A DNA stretch of 64,000 nucleotides, from assembly GCF_003287735.1 (NCBI RefSeq), contig NZ_NSCM01000015.1, forward strand, positions 1 to 64,000, read 5' to 3'. The translations under genes were made by a program, and so were the position numbers. The DNA is from Photorhabdus bodei (GTDB lineage Bacteria; Pseudomonadota; Gammaproteobacteria; Enterobacterales; Enterobacteriaceae). This document shows, piece by piece, positions 53,893 through 64,000 of this stretch (its first letter is position 1; each line of letters begins with the position of its first letter). The notes below the pieces were generated by a model that worked only from the letters and a program-made list of their open reading frames with translations, did not search any database and was not told the origin of the DNA.

Positions 53893-55695
53893 TCAATCTT
53901 GATACATAGATTCAATCTCTTCATAGTAACGCTGCATAATAATTTTCCTCCTCAATTTCAGTGTTGGAGTTAATTCACCCGTTTCCATTGAAAATGGTTT
54001 TGGCAATAATATGAAACGCTTTACCTGATCGAAATGAGCAAAGTTTTTCTGCACCTCTTTCAAGCGTTGCTCAAACATATCGATAATCTGACTATGGCGT
54101 AGTAATTCAACCCGGTCATGATATTTGAGATTAATTGACCTTGCATACTCTTCCAATGCTTCATAACAAGGCACGATAAGAGCGGATACAAATTTACGGG
54201 CATCAGCAATAACAGCAACATGCTCAATAAAACGATCTTGCCCTAGCGTGCTTTCAATCATTTGAGGAGCAATATATTTACCATTCGATGTTTTCATCAA
54301 ATCTTTCAGACGTTCAGTAATGAACAAATTACCATTTTCATCCAACTTACCAGCATCACCTGTACGCAACCAACCGTCTTGAGTAAATGCCTTGGTGGTT
54401 TCTTGCTGATTATTGAAATAGCCTTTCATCACAATTGGGCCACGCACTTGTATCTCATCTTCTCCACCGATACGGACGTCAATGCCAGGCAAGGGTTTAC
54501 CAATAGAACCAAATATATAACCTTGCTCTTCCCAACAGGAAACCGTGGCACAAGTCTCTGTCATACCATAGCCATATTTGATATTTATCCCAACAGCGAG
54601 AAAGAACAGGATAATCGTTTCGTCCAGACGTGCGCCAGCAGCAGGTAAAAACCGAACTCTGCCCCCCAACACATTTCGCAATTTACTCAACACCAATTTA
54701 TCAGCCAGTCGATGCATTGCTGTTGACCAAGGGCCGCTTTTTTTACTTTGCAAATTACGTAAAAACTGACGCTCACCACATTTAATCGCCCAATTAAAAA
54801 GTTTTCTTCGATGCCAAGGAGCCTTGGAAACCTTTTCAAAAACCGCGCTATAAATTTTTTCGTAAAATCTCGGCACTGCACACATCACTGTCGGGCGGAC
54901 ATCCGCCATCGCTTGACGAACAAAATTAGTGTCGGTCAGATAAACATTTTGTGCTCCTACATGCATGACATAAAAACTCCATGCGCGTTCAAAGACATGG
55001 GATAACGGCAGAAAACTCAAAGAAATGTCCTGATCAGTTAATGTCAAGATATGATCATGTGAATACAACTGATAGGCTAAATTGCGGTAATCAAGCATGA
55101 CGCCTTTAGGCTCACCCGTGGTACCAGACGTATAAATAAGTGTAAAAAGATCATCCAGATTGTGGTTAGCAATACGGGTTTCCAACGCAGATTGATGTTG
55201 TAATTTATTATCGGCCATGAAATCAGATAAATGCCGAGCTAATGAACAATCCCGCAAATCGACTGATTCATCTAAGACAATAATGTGACTTAACTGAGGA
55301 CAACGTTCTGTCAAAGAAATAGCAACATCATACTGCGGCTGTCCACCAACAAACAAAATACGCACACCAGCATCATTAAGTATGAAACCAGCCTGTTCTT
55401 GACTACTGGTTGCATACAGAGGGACAGTGACCGCCCGAAGTTGTAATACAGCGATATCTGCCAATGACCAGGCCATGCTGTTATGTGCAAAGAGGCCAAT
55501 TTTTTCTTGCACATCAATGCCAATCTCCAACAATGCCCGGCTAATAGCATTGGTCTTTTTACCAATATCATTCCAGTTTAGTTCGAGTTGCTCAGCCGGA
55601 GACCATTGGCGAAAAGCAATTTTCTCTGGGTGTTGTTTGATTTGTTGTTGCAACCGGTTTATCAAGTGATAAGGATGTAAATTTTTAGTTATCAC
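53893..55695 (-). CDS. AMP-forming long-chain acyl-CoA ligase-like protein
   Basis: 600-residue ANL-superfamily adenylating enzyme of the long-chain fatty acid-CoA ligase type. The P-loop IYTSGTTGEPKGVMLDY lies near residue 185, with the adenine-binding GYGMTETC, DGWLRTGDAGKLDENG, and a hinge/RLKDLMKTSNGKYIAPQ segment before the C-terminal lid. No signal peptide. It does not resemble E. coli FadD in length and is closer to the FAA1/AAS-like 600-residue group. Substrate unknown. The gene is not found at this position in E. coli; its neighbour is leuO. Confidence 0.85.
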   Translation of the reverse strand: MITKNLHPYHLINRLQQQIKQHPEKIAFRQWSPAEQLELNWNDIGKKTNAISRALLEIGIDVQEKIGLFAHNSMAWSLADIAVLQLRAVTVPLYATSSQEQAGFILNDAGVRILFVGGQPQYDVAISLTERCPQLSHIIVLDESVDLRDCSLARHLSDFMADNKLQHQSALETRIANHNLDDLFTLIYTSGTTGEPKGVMLDYRNLAYQLYSHDHILTLTDQDISLSFLPLSHVFERAWSFYVMHVGAQNVYLTDTNFVRQAMADVRPTVMCAVPRFYEKIYSAVFEKVSKAPWHRRKLFNWAIKCGERQFLRNLQSKKSGPWSTAMHRLADKLVLSKLRNVLGGRVRFLPAAGARLDETIILFFLAVGINIKYGYGMTETCATVSCWEEQGYIFGSIGKPLPGIDVRIGGEDEIQVRGPIVMKGYFNNQQETTKAFTQDGWLRTGDAGKLDENGNLFITERLKDLMKTSNGKYIAPQMIESTLGQDRFIEHVAVIADARKFVSALIVPCYEALEEYARSINLKYHDRVELLRHSQIIDMFEQRLKEVQKNFAHFDQVKRFILLPKPFSMETGELTPTLKLRRKIIMQRYYEEIESMYQD

Positions 55696-55879
55696 AATTT
55701 TTTTCCTGTTCGAAAAACTTTTTTCTTATCGGAGAAAAAACAGTAATTTTATTCTCTGATAATACCTTTTCGCATCACTTATTCGCTTTTCAGCTTACAG
55801 GTGTTAGCTATTTCCTTGCAGTCTACCGATTCCTGAACAACAGGAAAAGTCTATTTATCAAAAGTTGAGAAATTTGTGA

Positions 55880-55921
55880 TAAAATAAAAAAACTCACCAC
55901 CCTTATCCAGTAGTGAGTTTT
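55880..55921 (-). terminator. leuO terminator
   Basis: AAAACTCAC / GTGAGTTTT stem just after the leuO stop codon, followed by T-rich sequence on the minus strand. Confidence 0.8.
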
Positions 55922-55929
55922 CAAGTTAA

Positions 55930-56874
55930 TTATCTGCTACTAAGTTGACTCAACAACGATTTCATCCATTGATGCCCTTTATCTTTCGTTGTAGATTCAT
56001 GCCAAATCAAATAACACGGACGACTTACTTTATCCCACGGTAATGAAACCGCTTTTATTGCTAATTGTTCGTTATAGTGCTCAACTAACCATTTTGGCGC
56101 AATCGCAACCAAATAGGTTTGAGAGACAATATGCAACACGCTATTCAAATCGGTCCCCTGATAAACCACCGAACGCAAACGTTCACCTCCATCATAATAG
56201 GGAACGCTGAATGAACATATATTATCCAATGATACAACGGCATGATGTTCCTCATACAATTGCTGCTCACTAATACTATTTTCAATTCTTGGATGATGAT
56301 TAGAAACAGCCAAAACCAACTCATCATTGAATAACGGGTAATGATGAAAATCCATACGTTCTAGCTGCGTATAGCTAATGACAAACTCAGTTTCCTGATA
56401 CCTGAGCTGATGTTCAATATTATCATGTAGATATGATCTAATCGTCACCCCCAGATTGGGTGTATTTTGTTTCACCTGTTCAACTATTTTTGCAGCCAGT
56501 CTAATATCTAGAGGGCTACAAATTGAAAGACTAAAAATCCTATCACTATTATCAGGTTCAAAACCAACCCCAGGTAACTCGTTATATACCAGTTGTAATG
56601 CCTGACGGACTGGACCAAATAATTGATGAGCTCTTGCCGTCGGTTGTATTCCACGCCCATAACGCACAAATAATTCATCATTGAACATTAGCTTCAAACG
56701 AGAAACCGCATTACTGACAGCTGGTTGTGACATTCCTAATATCTGTGCCGCACGTGTTACATTCTGCATTTGCATAACTGCATCAAAAACAGTCAACAGA
56801 TTGAGATCCACATTACGTAAATGAATTTCATTTGGATCTTTTTTGGTTGCAGTTACTGAGGTGTATTCAGCCAT
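55930..56874 (-). CDS. leuO: LysR-type regulator LeuO
   Basis: Pleiotropic LysR-family activator and H-NS antagonist. 314 residues, the E. coli length. The HTH is at about residues 22-80 ([25 protein letters not shown] then [12 protein letters not shown]); the rest is a substrate-binding-like effector domain. Divergent from the leu operon, as in E. coli, with a long AT-rich gap typical of H-NS targets. Confidence 0.96.
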   Translation of the reverse strand: MAEYTSVTATKKDPNEIHLRNVDLNLLTVFDAVMQMQNVTRAAQILGMSQPAVSNAVSRLKLMFNDELFVRYGRGIQPTARAHQLFGPVRQALQLVYNELPGVGFEPDNSDRIFSLSICSPLDIRLAAKIVEQVKQNTPNLGVTIRSYLHDNIEHQLRYQETEFVISYTQLERMDFHHYPLFNDELVLAVSNHHPRIENSISEQQLYEEHHAVVSLDNICSFSVPYYDGGERLRSVVYQGTDLNSVLHIVSQTYLVAIAPKWLVEHYNEQLAIKAVSLPWDKVSRPCYLIWHESTTKDKGHQWMKSLLSQLSSR

Positions 56875-57642
56875 TGTTTAACTCCACTAAACTGATGCAG
56901 ATGATCCCGGCTAATAACAAAACATCGGAAATACCTTCATTTATTACTCAGATATTACGATGACTGTAACTATTAACGAGATCAATTGTCTTAATCATTT
57001 CGATAACAAATAATTAAGACTCGTCCTTGTACAAATCTGAATACGCATAGCTAACCAGCGCATCCCCTTATTAATGTTAAAAATATATAATTTCAATTAG
57101 TAGACAATATAGTGCTCATTATTCATTCACAAAAAAGTACAATTACGTTAACAATTTATTCACCCTGATATTTTGTATATGATGATAAATCAAAGAATTA
57201 CACAATTCACAATAAAATTACTGACTTATTATTATTAAACAATTTTATCAGAGTTATTATATTATAGAATTATTTTTTCAAAGATATATAACATAACTTC
57301 CTATTTGTATCTATTTTTCCAATGACAAATGATGTTTTTCGGAAAAATACAAATCGACTTCCAGCTCATCACACAAAAAATACTTAATTTTAATTAATCA
57401 GTATAATGCGCTATTTTTTATATAAATCAGAGCTTATCATTAAAGTCAAACCAGAACAAAAAAGGATAAAATAAAAGCTTTTTAAATATAAACAGATCAA
57501 CACTTCAATTTACCACCATGAGAAAAGTAAAACCAAGAATCATATGCCTAAATGAATTCTTGACATCACTTTTAAGATAACGTATCAATAAAAGCATATG
57601 AATCACAAATACTCATTAATACTACTGAAAGGTTGGATCGAT
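56875..57642. other. AT-rich leuO-leuL divergent regulatory region
   Basis: About 770 bases with no gene. Strongly AT-rich, as expected for an H-NS/LeuO-controlled switch region between divergent leuO and leuLABCD. No distinct operator could be assigned by eye. Confidence 0.5.
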
Positions 57643-57726
57643 ATGATTCACTCAATTTGTCTACTAAACCTACTACTCATCGTATCTGATATGCGCGGTA
57701 TGCTGGTGGACAGAAAACAGAGTTGA
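57643..57726 (+). CDS. leuL: leu operon leader peptide
   Basis: 27-residue frame from ATG at 57643 with the leucine run CLLNLLL (codons CTA CTA AAC CTA CTA CTC) and a further Leu near the end. The rare CTA codons are the usual sensing codons. The terminator hairpin downstream completes a leucine attenuation system, although the sequence differs from E. coli leuL. Confidence 0.85.
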   Translation: MIHSICLLNLLLIVSDMRGMLVDRKQS

Positions 57727-57763
57727 TTCAAAACAGAGTTGGTCCAAACCAGACATTAACAAG

Positions 57764-57791
57764 AACCCGCGCCAAGCGCGGTTTTTTTTTA
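57764..57791 (+). terminator. leu attenuator terminator
   Basis: CCGCGC / GCGCGG stem with CAA loop, followed by nine T residues, between leuL and leuA. This is the intrinsic terminator formed when leucyl-tRNA is plentiful. Confidence 0.85.
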
Positions 57792-57831
57792 CCTGCTGGG
57801 CGCAAAAAACAACCATGAGAGGAACGTACAT

Positions 57832-60488
<2,657 letters not shown>

Positions 60489-60489
60489 C

Positions 60490-61899
60490 ATGGCTAAGAC
60501 TTTATATCAAAAATTATATGACGCTCATATTGTCCGGGAAGTACCTAATGAAACCCCGTTACTCTATATTGATCGTCATCTGGTTCATGAAGTAACCTCC
60601 CCGCAAGCTTTTGATGGTTTGCGTACTAAAGGCCGCCCAGTGCACCAACCAGGTAAAACGTTCGCAACAATGGATCATAATGTATCCACGCAAACAAAAG
60701 ATATTAACGCTTGTGGTGACATGGCACGTATTCAAATGCAGGAGTTGATGAAAAACTGTGTCGAATTTGGTATCACATTATATGACCTCAATCATCCCTA
60801 TCAGGGGATTGTTCATGTCATCGGCCCTGAACAGGGGATAACCCTACCAGGCATGACGATTGTTTGTGGTGATTCCCACACTGCCACGCACGGAGCATTC
60901 GGCTCGTTGGCCTTCGGTATTGGCACTTCTGAAGTTGAACATGTACTCGCTACCCAAACTCTGAAACAAGCCCGTGCCAAGACTATGAAAATCGAAGTGA
61001 TGGGGGATGTCGGTGATGCTATTACCGCCAAAGATATCGTTCTGGCGATCATCGGCAAAACAGGCAGTGCAGGTGGTACAGGGTATGTGGTGGAATTCTG
61101 TGGTAAGGCGATTGAAGCACTTAGCATGGAAGGCCGTATGACTTTATGTAACATGGCAATTGAAATGGGTGCTAAAGCAGGTTTGGTTGCACCGGATGAA
61201 ACCACTTTTACTTATATGAAAGGCCGCCAGTTCTCACCGAAGGGAGAGCTATGGAAGCAAGCTGTTGCTTACTGGGAGACATTGAAATCCGATCCTAATG
61301 CACAATATGACACCATTGTTACGATTAATGCAGAAGAGATCTCCCCGCAGGTTACATGGGGAACAAACCCTGGGCAAGTGATCGCCATTGATCAAACAAT
61401 TCCAGTGCCGGAATCTTTTAGTGATCCTGTTGAACGAGCATCTGCTGAAAAAGCACTGGCGTATATGGATTTGAAACCCGGTATTAAGCTAACAGATGTG
61501 AAGATCGATAAAGTCTTTATCGGCTCTTGCACCAACTCCCGGATTGAAGATTTACGGGCTGCCGCAACCATCGCACAAGGCCATAAAGTTGCACCTGGTG
61601 TTCAGGCGATCGTTGTTCCCGGATCAGGCCCCGTTCAAGCACAAGCAGAAGCAGAAGGTTTAGATAAAATTTTCATAGAAGCCGGTTTTGAATGGCGTTT
61701 ACCCGGATGTTCCATGTGCCTGGCAATGAATAATGACCGCCTGCAACCCGGTGAACGCTGTGCTTCTACCAGTAACCGCAACTTTGAAGGGCGCCAGGGA
61801 CGTGGTGGACGCACCCATTTGGTGAGTCCAGCGATGGCAGCAGCAGCAGCGATTAATGGTCATTTTATCGATATACGCCATCCAGCACAGAAGTCATAA
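60490..61899 (+). CDS. leuC: 3-isopropylmalate dehydratase, large subunit
   Basis: Fe-S aconitase-family subunit that isomerises 2- to 3-isopropylmalate with LeuD. Start chosen at [13 protein letters not shown] (60490); an earlier ATG at 60481 is in frame but adds three unconserved residues. Cluster ligands are in IGSCTNSRI and GCSMCLAMN. 469 residues (E. coli 466). Confidence 0.96.
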   Translation: MAKTLYQKLYDAHIVREVPNETPLLYIDRHLVHEVTSPQAFDGLRTKGRPVHQPGKTFATMDHNVSTQTKDINACGDMARIQMQELMKNCVEFGITLYDLNHPYQGIVHVIGPEQGITLPGMTIVCGDSHTATHGAFGSLAFGIGTSEVEHVLATQTLKQARAKTMKIEVMGDVGDAITAKDIVLAIIGKTGSAGGTGYVVEFCGKAIEALSMEGRMTLCNMAIEMGAKAGLVAPDETTFTYMKGRQFSPKGELWKQAVAYWETLKSDPNAQYDTIVTINAEEISPQVTWGTNPGQVIAIDQTIPVPESFSDPVERASAEKALAYMDLKPGIKLTDVKIDKVFIGSCTNSRIEDLRAAATIAQGHKVAPGVQAIVVPGSGPVQAQAEAEGLDKIFIEAGFEWRLPGCSMCLAMNNDRLQPGERCASTSNRNFEGRQGRGGRTHLVSPAMAAAAAINGHFIDIRHPAQKS

Positions 61900-61907
61900 A
61901 GGAGAGA

Positions 61908-62513
61908 ATGATGGAAAAATTTATTCAACATACCGGCTTAGTTGCTCCTTTAGATGCGGCAAACGTCGATACTGATGCCATTATTCCCAAACAATTCTTG
62001 CAAAAAGTCACTCGCACAGGCTTTGGTCAGCATCTGTTTCATGACTGGCGTTTTCTTGATGACGCAGGACAAAAACCTAATCCTGAATTCGTATTAAATC
62101 AGCCTTGTTATCAGGGTGCCAGTATCCTTCTGGCTCGTGAAAACTTTGGTTGCGGTTCCTCCCGTGAACATGCACCTTGGGCACTAACGGATTATGGTTT
62201 TAAAGTTGTTATCGCCCCAAGTTTTGCGGATATTTTCTACGGTAATGCTTTCAACAACCAATTACTGCCAGTAAAACTGAACGATGACGATGTCAATGAG
62301 CTATTTGAGTTGGTTCAGCAAAACAAAGCTTGCCGTTTTACTGTCGATCTAGAACAACAGAAAGTCCATGCTGGCGATAAAGACTATGATTTTGAAATCG
62401 ATAGTTTCCGGCGCCACTGTATGATGAATGGTCTGGATAGTATTGGCCTAACATTACAACATCTGGATGCCATAATAACCTACGAGCAAGAACAACCGGT
62501 TTTCCTACGTTAA
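61908..62513 (+). CDS. leuD: 3-isopropylmalate dehydratase, small subunit
   Basis: Swivelling-domain partner of Leu[19 protein letters not shown] at the N-terminus and [18 protein letters not shown] mid-protein. 201 residues from 61908, equal to E. coli (MMEKF aligned with MAEKF); the ATG at 61911 is also possible and is better spaced from GGAGA. Confidence 0.95.
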   Translation: MMEKFIQHTGLVAPLDAANVDTDAIIPKQFLQKVTRTGFGQHLFHDWRFLDDAGQKPNPEFVLNQPCYQGASILLARENFGCGSSREHAPWALTDYGFKVVIAPSFADIFYGNAFNNQLLPVKLNDDDVNELFELVQQNKACRFTVDLEQQKVHAGDKDYDFEIDSFRRHCMMNGLDSIGLTLQHLDAIITYEQEQPVFLR

Positions 62514-62531
62514 TTTTTCCGTTATTGATTT

Positions 62532-62562
62532 ATCCCGTAGTTTTCTACTACGGGATTTTTCT
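62532..62562 (+). terminator. leu operon terminator
   Basis: ATCCCGTAG / CTACGGGAT stem with 7-base loop and T tail, about 18 bases after the leuD stop codon. Confidence 0.85.
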
Positions 62563-62798
62563 ATCGGTGTCAAAGGCAAAAACAGTACCACCACGTCTAT
62601 ACTCAATACTCATGCAGACGGTCACATTTTCAGCTATATAAAGGGCTTTAACTAATACTCTACCATTCCCCATCACATTTAAAATAAATTTACAGATAGA
62701 AATAGCGATAGTAGCTGGACAAAACGCCTCCAATACCAGATTATTACTCGCTTTAAACTGATATGTAAAAGGAGTAGAGAGTACACAATGTACAATAA
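62563..62798. other. leuD-sgrS intergenic region
   Basis: About 235 bases. A minus-strand frame of about 75 residues crosses it, just downstream of the SgrS terminator, with no ribosome binding site or recognised family. In E. coli setA follows sgrS; no setA sequence is recognised here. Confidence 0.4.
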
Positions 62799-62913
62799 GA
62801 AAAAAAGCCAGTAAGCTTTCTTACTGGCTGGCAAATCACCATTACTCAAGAAAATTGGGGGAGAAGCCAGATTTCGTCTGGCCTATTGAGCTACTTTCAA
62901 TATGGATAATTAT
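62799..62913 (-). ncRNA. sgrS: Candidate SgrS small RNA (short form)
   Basis: Divergent from sgrR, as in E. coli. On the minus strand CTTGAGTAATGGTG (62837-62850) resembles the SgrS pairing segment that binds ptsG mRNA (E. coli CTGAGTATTGGTG), and it is followed by an intrinsic terminator GCCAGTAAG / CTTACTGGC with seven T residues (62800-62828). A -10 TATATT (62920-62925) and -35 TTATTC (62943-62948) with 17-base spacing put the 5' end near 62913, so the RNA is about 115 nt. E. coli SgrS is about 227 nt and encodes SgrT; no SgrT frame fits here. Confidence 0.7.
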
Positions 62914-62968
62914 CGTCGCAATATAAGGAAATAAAAATTGATGAATAATACTCTGGAGTTCCTCTTTT

Positions 62969-64000
62969 ATGCCCAGTTCACGCTTACAACAACAATTCAT
63001 TCGATTATGGCAACATCATCAAGGAAAAGAAGCTGAAACAACGTTACAAGAACTGGCAAATGTACTGCATTGTTCAAAACGCCATATCCGTTCACTGCTC
63101 AACAATATGCAGAAAGCTGGCTGGTTACAGTGGCAGGCTGAGTCCGGGAGAGGGAAACGTTCTCAACTGAATTTTTTACGTGATGGATGGGAATTTCAAC
63201 AACAACGAGCTGAAGAGTTGCTTGAGCAACACAACGTTGAGAAGTTAGTCCAACTGGTTGGTGATAAAGATACAGTCCGTCATATGGTACTATCCCAGAT
63301 TGAGCGCCGTTTCCGTCAGGGAAAAAACTTACTGCGGATACTCTATTATCGCCCCTTCCCTAATCTTCTACCCGGTTCACCTTTACGCCGTTCTGAAATT
63401 CATCTGGTCAGGCAGATATTTAATAGCCTAACCCGCATAAATGAGGAAAATGGGGAACCAGAAGCTGACTTAGCTCATCATTGGCAACAATTATCCTCAA
63501 ATCATTGGCGCTTCTATCTACGGCCGGCCATCCATTTTCACCACGGCAGAGAATTACAGATGGCGGATGTCATCGCTTCGCTACAAAGATTACGCAACCT
63601 GCCCCTTTTTTCTCATATTGAAAAAATCACAACGCCCACACCCTATGTGATTGATATTTTTCTTTCAGAACCTGATCTCTGGCTCCCTTTATTAATCGGC
63701 AGCCCACATGCCATGATCTTGCCTCAAGAGTGGCAAAAGTTACCGAACTTCTCTCGTATGCCAGTGGGAACCGGCCCTTACCAGGTCATAAAAAACAGCG
63801 CTCAGAAACTACAAATTCGTGCCTTTGATAATTACTTTGGCTTTCGGGCACTGATTGATCAGGTGAATATATGGTTTCTACCAGAATTAGCGGAGAAACT
63901 GGTTTGTACAACTCTGCATCTGGAAAGTGACAGCACGGATAATAACTCGCTAGATAGCAGGATAGAAGAAGGCTGTTATTTCCTACTACACGACCATCGT
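62969..64000 (+). CDS. sgrR: Transcriptional regulator SgrR (5' part, runs off window)
   Basis: Activates sgrS on sugar-phosphate stress. Start at [18 protein letters not shown]-terminal winged-helix ([25 protein letters not shown]), then a solute-binding-like domain with [22 protein letters not shown] and [15 protein letters not shown]. The first 344 codons are in the window (E. coli protein 551 residues); no stop is seen before the window end. Confidence 0.95.
   Translation, partial: MPSSRLQQQFIRLWQHHQGKEAETTLQELANVLHCSKRHIRSLLNNMQKAGWLQWQAESGRGKRSQLNFLRDGWEFQQQRAEELLEQHNVEKLVQLVGDKDTVRHMVLSQIERRFRQGKNLLRILYYRPFPNLLPGSPLRRSEIHLVRQIFNSLTRINEENGEPEADLAHHWQQLSSNHWRFYLRPAIHFHHGRELQMADVIASLQRLRNLPLFSHIEKITTPTPYVIDIFLSEPDLWLPLLIGSPHAMILPQEWQKLPNFSRMPVGTGPYQVIKNSAQKLQIRAFDNYFGFRALIDQVNIWFLPELAEKLVCTTLHLESDSTDNNSLDSRIEEGCYFLLHDHR

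Noticed and set aside
53696..53896. 66-codon frame downstream of the acyl-CoA ligase, starting TTG and overlapping its stop by TTGA
   Set aside because: TTG start, no ribosome binding site, no recognised domain; probably chance.
62548..62760. Minus-strand frame of about 75 residues near leuD with protein-like composition
   Set aside because: No start codon with RBS, overlaps the leu terminator and follows the SgrS terminator; unclear, so not called.

Overview
This 64 kb window looks like a chromosomal segment of an insect-associated enteric gammaproteobacterium, most likely Photorhabdus (Morganellaceae). The core proteins are close to their E. coli counterparts in length and motif. Gene order broadly follows the 1.5-3 minute region of E. 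coli. The DNA is AT-rich, and it carries many copies of an ERIC-type palindromic repeat. The genus is inferred from remembered protein similarity, not from a search.

Layout. 1-10.7 kb: acnB, lpdA, aceF, aceE and pdhR on the minus strand (aconitase B, the pyruvate dehydrogenase complex and its pyruvate-sensing repressor), with a perfect PdhR operator upstream. 10.7-14.4 kb: an accessory patch where E. coli has aroP, with ERIC, two small lipoproteins, a small secreted protein, an XRE regulator with a DUF2975 membrane protein, and wrecked fimbrial genes. 14.4-22.4 kb: ampE with only the tail of ampD, ERIC and short tandem repeats, nadC, a type IV pilus-like trio (ppdD, hofB, hofC), coaE, zapD, yacG, mutT. 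22.4-26.4 kb: secM-secA and a DUF721 gene. 26.5-44.4 kb: the complete dcw cluster from mraZ to ftsZ plus lpxC, tightly packed on the minus strand, with a recognisable Pmra promoter and MraZ boxes. 44.9-48.2 kb: cra, ilvH, ilvI.

48.2-55.7 kb is the most unusual stretch, an AT-rich island between ilvI and leuO. A 149-bp direct repeat (48679-48827 and 52304-52452) brackets a minus-strand set: a 30-codon GTG-started peptide gene with a very strong ribosome binding site, a nucleotidyltransferase whose C-terminus resembles the PqqD/RiPP recognition fold, a radical-SAM protein lacking its iron-sulfur-binding N-terminus, a thymidylate-kinase-like P-loop kinase overlapping it, and a broken small gene. 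I read this as a decayed or compact peptide-modification (RiPP-like) locus of unrecognised type; the function is inferred. An RBBP9-type hydrolase and an AMP-forming acyl-CoA ligase lie on its other side.

55.9-64 kb: leuO, the leuL leader with attenuator, leuABCD, and a divergent sgrR (cut by the window end) with a candidate short SgrS small RNA beside it.

Together the core genes cover acetyl-CoA formation and the TCA cycle, peptidoglycan precursor synthesis, septum assembly, protein export and branched-chain amino acid synthesis. Accessory and broken genes cluster where ERIC copies sit: three truncated genes end in or next to an ERIC copy. No rRNA, tRNA, CRISPR array or intact transposase was seen.
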